This document shows, in pieces, positions 22,800 to 29,673 of a DNA stretch of 40,223 nucleotides. Within the stretch, counting starts at the first letter, position 1. Each line of letters opens with the position of its first letter. The position numbers and the translations under genes were made by a program. The notes under the pieces are model-generated. The model had not been told where the DNA came from, made no database searches, and was given only the letters and a program-made list of their open reading frames with translations. Origin of the DNA: Clostridiales bacterium (GTDB lineage: Bacteria > Bacillota > Clostridia > Oscillospirales > Oscillospiraceae). The DNA is taken from contig JALFUW010000034.1 of the NCBI GenBank assembly GCA_022786995.1, positions 1 through 40,223 on the forward strand. The letters are read 5' to 3'.

Positions 22800-24212
22800 A
22801 TGAAAACACGAACACACCTTTATGTCAGCCGCAAAAACGTGCTGACCTGGCTGATGGCGCTTTGCATGGCAGCTTCGGCAGTGGCCCGCATTGCTCTCTC
22901 CGGTTTGAAAGGGCCCGGAGACGCGACTTTCCTGTGGAGCCAAATTCTCCTGCCAATCGCGGCTACCTCGCTGTACGCGCTGATCGCCCTTCTGGACGGT
23001 GAAAAGCTGTTCTACAAGACTGCCATCCCCGTATGGATGATGGCGATTTACTCCGGGCTCTGGATTTCCGGCAATGTCGATAACCGCATGATGGTGTGGC
23101 TTTTCTGGGTGGCGCTGATCTTCTTTGCCTTCCTCTATACCGATGTCACCGCCGGACACCACGGGGTGCTGTTTCTGCTGCCTGTGGTCTGCGTTCCCAT
23201 GGTGATTCTGCTGTACTTCTACCGGGGGAGTCTCCTGAAAGGGGATATTCTGGGTATGAAGGACTGCCTTGCGGATTTTCTGGCCCTGACCGGCGTTCTT
23301 TTCATCTGCTTCGCCGTGCGCATCCATCCCGCCGGAGAATATCACCGCACCTGGGGTGACCGGGTGGATGGCCGGAGAATCCGTTCCCTGCCCGCCATGG
23401 CACAGGTCTCCCCTTACATCATGGTCACCCGGAACACCTCCTCCAATTTATTTGAGGATTCCTTCGAAATCAGTCAGATCGACCGTTATATCCGTCAGAA
23501 GCGGCGGGAGGGCCTGACAAATTTCGGCATCACCCATGTTTTGCTTGCCTGCTATGTCCGGGCGCTGTGCCGCTACCCCGGCCTGAACCGCTTCATTTCC
23601 GGGCAAAAGGTCTACTCCCGTGGGGATGATATCCAGTACTGCATGACCATCAAGAAGGAAATGACCTCCTCCTCCCCCGATACCGTCATCAAGGTGCATC
23701 TGAATCCCAGGGACACCTCCGCCGACGTGTACCGTAAACTGCAGGACGCGGTGGATACCGTAAAGAATTCCCCGCTGGACAGCAACTTCGACAACACCGC
23801 CGCTGCCTTTACCATGATTCCCGGTGTGCTGCTGAAGTTTGCCGTGTGGGGGTTGAAAACCATGGACTATTTTGGCCTCTTGCCCGGCTTTCTGCTGGAG
23901 GTCAGTCCCTTCCACGGCAGTCTGTTCTTCACCTCCATGGGCAGTCTCGGCATTCCGCCCATTTTCCACCACCTGTACGACTTTGGCAATCTGCCTGTTT
24001 TCGGCGCCTTCGGTATGAAGCGCCGGGCTACCGAGGTGCTGGAGGACGGCACCGTTGTCCAGAAAAAATATGTGGATGTAAAATTTACGCTGGACGAGCG
24101 AATCGTTGACGGCTTCTACTACGCCGCCTTCTTCAAGCACTATAAGCGGCTTCTGATGCACCCCGAGGTTCTGGACAATCCCCCGGAGGAAGTGCTCTGC
24201 GACATTGACTGA
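22800..24212 (+). CDS. Membrane-anchored E2/CAT-fold acyltransferase-like protein
   Basis: A 470-residue two-part protein. Residues 1-175 hold six predicted membrane helices (about 13-33, 46-66, 73-92, 98-116, 121-141, 156-174). Residues 200-460 resemble the trimeric catalytic domain of 2-oxoacid dehydrogenase E2 and chloramphenicol acetyltransferase: SFEISQIDRYIRQKRREG, ITHVLLACYVRAL and the late KYVDVKFTLDERIVDGFYYA. In active enzymes the motif is HxxxDG; here residues 432-438 read DERIVDG, so the catalytic His is Glu433 while Asp437-Gly438 remain. There is no lipoyl domain. The product may be a non-catalytic scaffold or use a different chemistry. The start is the ATG at 22800, next to the predicted transcription start, without a Shine-Dalgarno. 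birA overlaps its end. The precise family is not recognised. Confidence 0.8.
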   Translation: MKTRTHLYVSRKNVLTWLMALCMAASAVARIALSGLKGPGDATFLWSQILLPIAATSLYALIALLDGEKLFYKTAIPVWMMAIYSGLWISGNVDNRMMVWLFWVALIFFAFLYTDVTAGHHGVLFLLPVVCVPMVILLYFYRGSLLKGDILGMKDCLADFLALTGVLFICFAVRIHPAGEYHRTWGDRVDGRRIRSLPAMAQVSPYIMVTRNTSSNLFEDSFEISQIDRYIRQKRREGLTNFGITHVLLACYVRALCRYPGLNRFISGQKVYSRGDDIQYCMTIKKEMTSSSPDTVIKVHLNPRDTSADVYRKLQDAVDTVKNSPLDSNFDNTAAAFTMIPGVLLKFAVWGLKTMDYFGLLPGFLLEVSPFHGSLFFTSMGSLGIPPIFHHLYDFGNLPVFGAFGMKRRATEVLEDGTVVQKKYVDVKFTLDERIVDGFYYAAFFKHYKRLLMHPEVLDNPPEEVLCDID

Positions 24213-25011
24213 CATGAAAGAACAGATATTGCGGCTTGTTTCCCCGGAATACCCGTGGAAAGATCGGTTTCTCTTTCTGCCGGAGACAGATTCCACCAAC
24301 GACTGCTTAAAAAAGCTGGCTGCCGATGGAGCGCCCCATGGAACCGTGGTTCTGTCCGACCACCAGACGGTTGGACACGGGCGGCGGGGCCGGAGCTTCC
24401 TGTCGCCCCCCAGCGTCGGCCTGTATCTGAGCATTCTGCTGCGCCCGGCGTGTCCCCCAACCCGGCTGATGCACCTGACCTGCGCGGCGGGTGTTGCCAT
24501 GTGCGACGCCGTGGAAAAGAGCGTCGGATTCCGGCCCGGAATCAAGTGGACGAATGATCTTGTGTCCGGCAGGCGAAAGCTGGGCGGTATCCTCACAGAG
24601 CTGCGGCTGAATGCAAAAGGACTCGTGGACTACGCCATCGTGGGCATCGGCATCAATTGCTGCCAGCGTCTTCAGGACTTCCCGCCGGAAATCCGTGAGG
24701 TGGCCGGTTCCCTTACCATGGTGACGGGACAGGAAATTGACCGATTCCGTGTAGCGGCGGCGGAACTGGATGCGTTGTACGATATGAGCATCAGGCTTCT
24801 GACTGAACAAGATGACCTGATTTCTCAATACCGAAAGGACTGCATCACCATCGGGCAGGAAATTTCTCTGGTGCGGGGGGAAAAAGTCCGCCACGGCAAG
24901 GCCCTGGATGTGGATGATGCGGGTGCGCTGGTGGTGCTGTTCCCGGATGGGCACACCGAAGCCATCAATTCCGGGGAGGTCAGTGTCCGGGGAATGTACG
25001 GCTATGTATAA
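24205..25011 (+). CDS. birA: Biotin--[acetyl-CoA-carboxylase] ligase, no DNA-binding domain
   Basis: Attaches biotin to carboxylase carrier domains via biotinyl-AMP. The 268-residue protein is a group I ligase: catalytic domain from the start (LPETDSTNDCLKKLA), biotin and ATP loop GHGRRGR at 57-63, KWTNDL with Lys114, KLGGILTE, VGIGINCC, then the small C-terminal SH3-like domain (ITIGQEISLVRGEKVRHGKA). It lacks the N-terminal winged helix, so it is not the biotin repressor. The start is uncertain: TTG at 24205 overlaps the previous gene by 8 bases, while ATG at 24214 lies just after its stop. Neither has a well-placed binding site, so translation is probably coupled to the E2-like gene. Confidence 0.92.
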   Translation: MTDMKEQILRLVSPEYPWKDRFLFLPETDSTNDCLKKLAADGAPHGTVVLSDHQTVGHGRRGRSFLSPPSVGLYLSILLRPACPPTRLMHLTCAAGVAMCDAVEKSVGFRPGIKWTNDLVSGRRKLGGILTELRLNAKGLVDYAIVGIGINCCQRLQDFPPEIREVAGSLTMVTGQEIDRFRVAAAELDALYDMSIRLLTEQDDLISQYRKDCITIGQEISLVRGEKVRHGKALDVDDAGALVVLFPDGHTEAINSGEVSVRGMYGYV

Positions 25012-25046
25012 TGACGTCGAATTTACAAATAATTCTAAATTGTTTA

Positions 25047-25075
25047 TTGCTTTTTCCTTTTGCTCTGGTTATAAT
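25047..25075 (+). promoter_or_regulatory. Promoter of the small acidic anchored protein gene
   Basis: TTGCTT (25047-25052), 17-base spacer, TATAAT (25070-25075), followed by GGAGGT (25095-25100) eight bases before the ATG. Confidence 0.8.
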
Positions 25076-25108
25076 AAACACAACATTCCATTACGGAGGT
25101 AATGCCAT

Positions 25109-25429
25109 ATGAAAACCGTGAACACCATTGTGAAGATCCTGTCCGCTCTGGCCGCTGTCGCCGGCGCTGTCTACATCATTGCCACCTACGGCGAGCATAT
25201 TACCGCATGGGCAAAGAAGACCCTTGCAAGCCTTCCCCAGTGCCCCTGCTGCAAGGACGATGCCGCCGACGATGAGACGCCCGCCGAAAAGACTGACGTG
25301 GAGGCCGCTCCTGCTGAGGAAGAGCCTGCCGCTGTGGAGGTTCCTGTGGAAGCGCCTGTCGCTCCCGCCCAAGAGCCTGTGGTGGCCCCTCATGAGCCTG
25401 TAGCCGAGGAAGCCGATTTCGCCGAATAA
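25109..25429 (+). CDS. Small anchored protein with acidic Pro/Ala/Glu-rich tail
   Basis: A 106-residue protein I cannot assign to a family. Residues 1-27 form one hydrophobic helix (TIVKILSALAAVAGAVYIIA), followed by an amphipathic stretch (HITAWAKKTLASLP). Next comes a CPCC motif near 45-48 that could bind metal or form disulfides, and then about 55 residues made almost only of Ala, Pro, Glu and Val (for example APAEEEPAAVEVPVEAP), expected to be disordered. It has its own strong promoter, a good binding site (GGAGGT) and a strong terminator, so it is likely a real, well-expressed single gene. The tail is probably on the cytoplasmic side if the helix is an anchor with the basic residues behind it, but topology is uncertain. 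Confidence 0.8.
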   Translation: MKTVNTIVKILSALAAVAGAVYIIATYGEHITAWAKKTLASLPQCPCCKDDAADDETPAEKTDVEAAPAEEEPAAVEVPVEAPVAPAQEPVVAPHEPVAEEADFAE

Positions 25430-25443
25430 TTCTCGCTAAAAAT

Positions 25444-25472
25444 CCCGGAATGGTTCAGCCATTCCGGGTTTT
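25444..25472 (+). terminator. Terminator after the small acidic protein gene
   Basis: A perfect 10-bp stem (25444-25453 with 25459-25468) with a 5-base loop and TTTT, 14 bases after the stop codon. Confidence 0.92.
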
Positions 25473-25478
25473 ACTTTA

Positions 25479-25640
25479 GGGCAACACCACATAATGGGGC
25501 AAGGAGATTCGGCGAGAGATTTTGACCCAAGCGAAAGTATGGAAAATGCGGGAATACTGGATGTATTTCCCATTTTTCATACTGCACGATTGGGTCAAAA
25601 GATCTGCCGAAGCCCGCTATCCCCATTGTGCGGTGTTGCC
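25479..25640. mobile_element. MITE-like long-hairpin element
   Basis: A 162-base segment whose two halves are imperfect reverse complements along almost their full length, giving arms of about 78 bases. Matching blocks include GGCAACACC at both tips, AATGGGG, TTCGGC, TTTTGACCCAA and GTATG.AAAATG. It is flanked on both sides by TTA (25476-25478 and 25641-25643), consistent with a 3-base target duplication. There is no transposase, so it would be moved in trans. The right TTA is the reverse complement of the pepT stop codon TAA. The hairpin may serve as pepT transcription terminator. Confidence 0.75.
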
Positions 25641-26846
25641 TTAGAAACTGGTGAGAATCTCCACAAGCATCTTTACGCACAGCTCCATATCCTCAACCGG
25701 GATATACTCAAAGCGTCCATGGTAGTTTTCGCCGCCGGTGCACAGGTTGGGGCACGGCAGGCCCTCGTAGCTTAAGCGAGCGCCGTCGGTGCCGCCGCGG
25801 ATGGGCACCTCTCTGGGCTTCATGCCCACGGCTGCCATGGCCTCTTTTGCCCGCTCCACCACATACATGACCGGCTCAATGCACTTTTTCATGTTATAGT
25901 AGCTGTCACGAATATCGAGTTTCACTGCGCCTTCCCCATATTTCCGATTCAGGAACTCAGCGGCATTTGCCATGACCGCTTTCTTCTCCTCAAATCTGGT
26001 CATATCGTGATCCCGGATGATATAGCGCAGACGGGTTTTCTCCACCTCACCCTTCATGTCCATGAGGTGGAAGAAGCCTTCATACCCTTCCGTAACCTCC
26101 GGGCGCTGGTGGATGGGCAGCAGACTCTGAAACTCCATGGCGATATACTGGGAGTTCACCATAGCATTCTTGGCAGAGCCGGGATGGATGTTCCGCCCAC
26201 GGAATACAACCTCTGCTCCGGCGGCGTTGAAATTCTCGTACTCAATTTCCCCCACAGGGCCGCCGTCGGCGGTGTAGGCATAATCCGCACCGAAGCCCTT
26301 CACATCGAAGTGGTCGGCACCGCGTCCGATTTCTTCGTCGGGTGTAAAGCCGATTTTCAGGGTTGCGTGTCTTCCGCCCCGTTTCAGAATCTCAGCGGCG
26401 GCGGTCATGATCTCCGCCACACCGGCCTTGTCGTCCGCTCCCAAAAGGGTGGTGCCGTCGGTGACGATCAGATGCTTGCCAACGTGGTTTTTTAGATTGG
26501 GATAGTCACTTTCCCGCAGGAAAATGCCCTTTTCTTCATTCAGGCAGATGTCCTCGCCGGTATATTCCACAATTCTCGCCTTTACATTGGCGCCGGAAGC
26601 GTCCGGGGTGGTGTCCATGTGGGCAATCAGGCCGATGGTGGGAAGGGACGGGTCGCCGGGGATGGTGCCATAGACATAGCCAAATTCATCCATCCGGGCA
26701 TCTCCAATGCCGAGGGCCAGCATTTCCTCCACCAGCGCCGCGCCCAACAGCTTCTGTTTCCCGGTGGAGGGGCAGGTGGTGGATTCTTCATCAGACTGGG
26801 TGTCAAAGGACACATATCGAAGAAAACGCTCAACAACCGTGCTCAT
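25641..26846 (-). CDS. pepT: Peptidase T (tripeptide aminopeptidase)
   Basis: Di-zinc M20B exopeptidase releasing the N-terminal residue of tripeptides; cytosolic. The 401-residue length is normal. Metal residues are found in GLIAHMDTTPDA (His76, Asp78), LLGADDKAG (bridging Asp), FTPDEEIGRG (catalytic and metal Glu) and TADGG, with the C-terminal GGENYHGRFEYIP. RYVSFDTQSDEES is the usual N-terminus. The start is the ATG at 26844-26846, eight bases after AAGGATG. Its stop codon TAA coincides with the flank of the MITE-like element. It overlaps a small membrane protein gene upstream by 17 bases. Confidence 0.96.
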   Translation of the reverse strand: MSTVVERFLRYVSFDTQSDEESTTCPSTGKQKLLGAALVEEMLALGIGDARMDEFGYVYGTIPGDPSLPTIGLIAHMDTTPDASGANVKARIVEYTGEDICLNEEKGIFLRESDYPNLKNHVGKHLIVTDGTTLLGADDKAGVAEIMTAAAEILKRGGRHATLKIGFTPDEEIGRGADHFDVKGFGADYAYTADGGPVGEIEYENFNAAGAEVVFRGRNIHPGSAKNAMVNSQYIAMEFQSLLPIHQRPEVTEGYEGFFHLMDMKGEVEKTRLRYIIRDHDMTRFEEKKAVMANAAEFLNRKYGEGAVKLDIRDSYYNMKKCIEPVMYVVERAKEAMAAVGMKPREVPIRGGTDGARLSYEGLPCPNLCTGGENYHGRFEYIPVEDMELCVKMLVEILTSF

Positions 26847-27060
26847 GGGAATCATCCTTTCGTTTCTTTTCCAGAAATAAGCCTATCAGAAATAGGATTG
26901 CCGCGGGAATTCCAAAGCATACCCCGTTGACCAGAATCGTTACAGAAAAAGGAGCGGAATTCAAGGCTTCGGAATACCGCCGCCACTCCAGCAGAATCTG
27001 GACAGCACAGGCCACTTGTACAATTCCCGACGCCAAATACCAGAGGTTCCATTGTTTCAT
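26830..27060 (-). CDS. Small two-helix membrane protein, unknown
   Basis: A 76-residue protein with two hydrophobic segments (LASGIVQVACAVQILLEW and VTILVNGVCFGIPAAILFLI), an ending LFLEKKRKDDSHEHGC rich in charged residues, and no recognised family. The ATG at 27058-27060 has a good GAGG site eight bases upstream. It overlaps the start of pepT by 17 bases, implying coupled translation. It is similar in size and layout to the 61-residue membrane protein at 10355-10540, but I see no clear sequence similarity. Confidence 0.7.
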   Translation of the reverse strand: MKQWNLWYLASGIVQVACAVQILLEWRRYSEALNSAPFSVTILVNGVCFGIPAAILFLIGLFLEKKRKDDSHEHGC

Positions 27061-27077
27061 GCTCGTTACCTCTTTAC

Positions 27078-27106
27078 AAAAGAAGCCGCCGCATAGCGCG
27101 GCGGCT
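27078..27106 (-). terminator. Terminator of ackA
   Basis: A perfect 9-bp GC stem (27084-27092 with 27098-27106), 5-base loop, then TCTTTT on the reverse strand; 17 bases after the ackA stop. Confidence 0.88.
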
Positions 27107-27122
27107 CCCGTTTGAAATAAAA

Positions 27123-28313
27123 TTACTTGGCAGCCTTGACCAGCTCGGCGGTATCCTGAGCGATCATCAGCTCCTCGTTGGTGGGGATGACCCAGACGGT
27201 GACCTTGGAATCGTCGGTGGAGATGATGGCCTCCTTGCCGCGAACGGTGTTCTTCTCGGGGTCAATCTTCACGCCCAGATATTCCAGACCCTCGCAGATG
27301 CGGGCGCGCATGGAGCCGGAGTTCTCGCCAACACCGGCGGTGAACACCAGGCAATCCAGACCACCCAGAGCGGCGGAGTAAGAACCGATATACTTGCGAA
27401 CCTCGTAGGCGAACTTGTCCAGAGCCAGCTGGCAGTCGGCGTTACCCTTCTCAGCCTCGCCCTCGATGTCACGGAAGTCGGAGGACACGCCGGACAGAGC
27501 CAGCACGCCGGACTTCTTGTTGAGCATATTCAGGCACTCGTCAGCGCTCATGCCATACTTGTTCATGATGAACTGCACCACAGCAGCGTCCAGATCGCCG
27601 GAACGGGTGCCCATGGGAACACCGGCCAGAGGGGTCAGGCCCATGGAGGTATCCTGGCACTTGCCGTCCTTAACCGCGGACATGGAGGAGCCGTTGCCCA
27701 GATGGCAGTTGACCAGCTTAATGTCCTTGGTGCCCATCAGCTCGATCGCACGCTTGGTGACATACTTGTGGGAGGTGCCGTGGAAGCCGTAGCGGCGGAT
27801 GGAGTCATTCTTGTAGTACTCGGTGGGGATGGCGTAGCGGTAAGCCACAGGGGGCATGGTCATATGGAACGCGGTGTCGAACACGGCAACCTGAGGCGTG
27901 GTGGGCATGACAGCCTGGCAGGCGCGGATGCCCATCAGGTTGGCGGGGTTGTGCAGGGGGCCAAGAGGAATGCACTTCTCGATGGCGGCGATGACCTCGT
28001 CGTTGATAATGCAGGAGTCGAAGAACTCCATGCCGCCGTGCAGAACGCGGTGGCCCACGGCATCGATCTCGTCGGTGGACTTGATCACGCCGTCAACGGG
28101 GTCAACCAGAATGGCCAGAACCGCCTGAATGGCCTCGGAGTGGGTGGGCATGGGGATGTCCTTGACAACCTTCTTACCGTTCGCGTTGTGGGTCAGGCGG
28201 CCGTCGATGTAGATACGCTCGCACAGGCCCTTGGCGGACACTACGCCGGTATCGGGATCCATCAGCTGGTACTTGAGGGAAGAAGAACCGGCATTGATAA
28301 TCAGAATGTTCAT
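27123..28313 (-). CDS. ackA: Acetate kinase
   Basis: Interconverts acetyl phosphate plus ADP with acetate plus ATP; the main ATP-yielding step of acetate fermentation. The 396-residue length is typical. Family signatures: MNILIINAGSSSLKYQL (Asn7 region), GHRVLHGG with the catalytic Arg, FDTAFH (Asp), RRYGFHGTSHKYV (His), NCHLGNGSS, GTRSGDLD, FTAGVGENS, and PTNEELMIA with the metal Glu. The ATG at 28311-28313 follows AGGAGG by nine bases, with a consensus promoter upstream. No pta gene is adjacent; the gene is alone between its promoter and terminator. Confidence 0.97.
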   Translation of the reverse strand: MNILIINAGSSSLKYQLMDPDTGVVSAKGLCERIYIDGRLTHNANGKKVVKDIPMPTHSEAIQAVLAILVDPVDGVIKSTDEIDAVGHRVLHGGMEFFDSCIINDEVIAAIEKCIPLGPLHNPANLMGIRACQAVMPTTPQVAVFDTAFHMTMPPVAYRYAIPTEYYKNDSIRRYGFHGTSHKYVTKRAIELMGTKDIKLVNCHLGNGSSMSAVKDGKCQDTSMGLTPLAGVPMGTRSGDLDAAVVQFIMNKYGMSADECLNMLNKKSGVLALSGVSSDFRDIEGEAEKGNADCQLALDKFAYEVRKYIGSYSAALGGLDCLVFTAGVGENSGSMRARICEGLEYLGVKIDPEKNTVRGKEAIISTDDSKVTVWVIPTNEELMIAQDTAELVKAAK

Positions 28314-28383
28314 GGGAATCTGCCTCCTAAAATTTTTATTTCCTTGTTGGGGACTTTATGATATGATAACCATAGCTGGGTAT

Positions 28384-28412
28384 ATTATATTGCATTTTTT
28401 CGGATTTCTCAA
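28384..28412 (-). promoter_or_regulatory. Promoter of ackA
   Basis: Reverse-strand TTGAGA (28407-28412), 17-base spacer, TATAAT (28384-28389). The leader is about 65 bases long. It faces away from tmcAL, for which I see no convincing promoter in the shared 140-base gap. Confidence 0.85.
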
Positions 28413-28453
28413 CCCCTGAAACGGAAAAATTTCACGAAGGAGGAAAAATTTCC

Positions 28454-29626
28454 ATGAATGTGGGCATCGTCTGCGAATATAACCCCTTTCACCGGGGACA
28501 CAAAAAGCAAATAGAGGTAATTCGGGAGAAATTCGGGGCGGAAACCGGTATTATCTGCGCCATGAGCGGCAATTATGTCCAGAGAGGACACCCCGCCATA
28601 TTTGATAAAACCCTTCGCACGGAGGCCGCTCTGCGATGCGGCGCCGATCTGGTGGTGGAACTGCCGGTGACAACCGCCCTTTCCTCAGCGGAAGGCTTCG
28701 CCTCCGGCAGCGTCGCGGTGCTGTCCAAACTCTGTGGTGGGCTGTGCTTCGGTGCCGAAACTGCCAACAGCGATCTTCTGCAAACCACTGCCCAGGCGCT
28801 GCTCAGTGAAGAATTCCCGCCCCTGCTGCGTCGGGAGCTGGACAGGGGCTGCTCCTTCCCTGCCGCCCGGCAGGCCGCGCTGGAAGCCATGGGGCTTTCC
28901 GGGAGCCTTCTGGAATCTCCCAACAATATTCTGGCCGTGGAATACTGCAAAGCCATCATTCGGCAGTCTTCTCCTATGAAGCCCCTGCCCATTGCCCGGG
29001 AGGGCAGCTATCACGCGGAGGAAGCCGATTTGGAAAACCCTTCCGCCACAGCTCTGCGGCTGCGGCTTGAAAAGGGACTGGATATTTCTGCCTATCTCCC
29101 GGAAGCTGCCGGAAGGGTTTTCGCGGCAGCACCGATTCACACACTGGCAGCCGGGCAGCGGGCGGTTCTGGGAAAACTGCGCACCATGACGGAAGCGGAA
29201 TTCGAAGTTTTGCCCTTTGGGTCGGAGGGCCTGTGGCGCAAGCTCATGGGTGAAAGCCGAACGCAGGCAACACTGGAAGATATCGCCGCCGCCGTCAAAT
29301 CCAAACGCTACACCCGCAGCCGGATTGACCGCATGATTCTGTGCGCCTTTCTCGGCATCACCGCCGAAATAATGAATATGGATATTCCCTATGTCCGGGT
29401 GCTGGGCTTCAATGACCGGGGCCGGGAAATCTTAAGCGGCGTAAAAAAGAGCGGTTTTTTCATCAATGCCGGACAGGCGGCTGACCACCCGATTTGGGAA
29501 CTGGAGAATCGGTGGGAGGATTTATACGGCCTGTTTCAGGCAGGCACCCCTGGACTGCCTGGTGCGGCAAAAAACAGGCGGGTGGTTTATATTCCCATTG
29601 TTCACAAATCCGATATAGACTTTTGA
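28454..29626 (+). CDS. tmcAL: tRNA(Met) cytidine acetate ligase TmcAL
   Basis: Uses ATP and free acetate to make N4-acetylcytidine at the wobble position of elongator tRNA-Met. The 390-residue protein begins MNVGIVCEYNPFHRGHKKQI, the HxGH nucleotidyltransferase motif of the family, followed by MSGNYVQRGHPAIFDK, VVELPVTTALSSAEGFA, and later SPNNILAVEYCKAI and REGSYHA. It was long annotated as a generic nucleotidyltransferase. A strong AAGGAGG (28437-28443) precedes the ATG by ten bases. It is divergent from ackA, and the rhomboid-like gene follows 47 bases downstream. Confidence 0.93.
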   Translation: MNVGIVCEYNPFHRGHKKQIEVIREKFGAETGIICAMSGNYVQRGHPAIFDKTLRTEAALRCGADLVVELPVTTALSSAEGFASGSVAVLSKLCGGLCFGAETANSDLLQTTAQALLSEEFPPLLRRELDRGCSFPAARQAALEAMGLSGSLLESPNNILAVEYCKAIIRQSSPMKPLPIAREGSYHAEEADLENPSATALRLRLEKGLDISAYLPEAAGRVFAAAPIHTLAAGQRAVLGKLRTMTEAEFEVLPFGSEGLWRKLMGESRTQATLEDIAAAVKSKRYTRSRIDRMILCAFLGITAEIMNMDIPYVRVLGFNDRGREILSGVKKSGFFINAGQAADHPIWELENRWEDLYGLFQAGTPGLPGAAKNRRVVYIPIVHKSDIDF

Positions 29627-29673
29627 AACAATTGCTGTTAAAATGAACCCAGACTACATTTGGAGGTCACGGC

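Noticed and set aside
25471..25680. Open frame across the MITE-like element
   Set aside because: It only translates the inverted repeat arms and overlaps the end of pepT.
28314..28453. Promoter for tmcAL in the ackA-tmcAL gap
   Set aside because: Several TATGAT and TATATT sequences occur on the plus strand, but none has an acceptable -35 at 16-18 bases.
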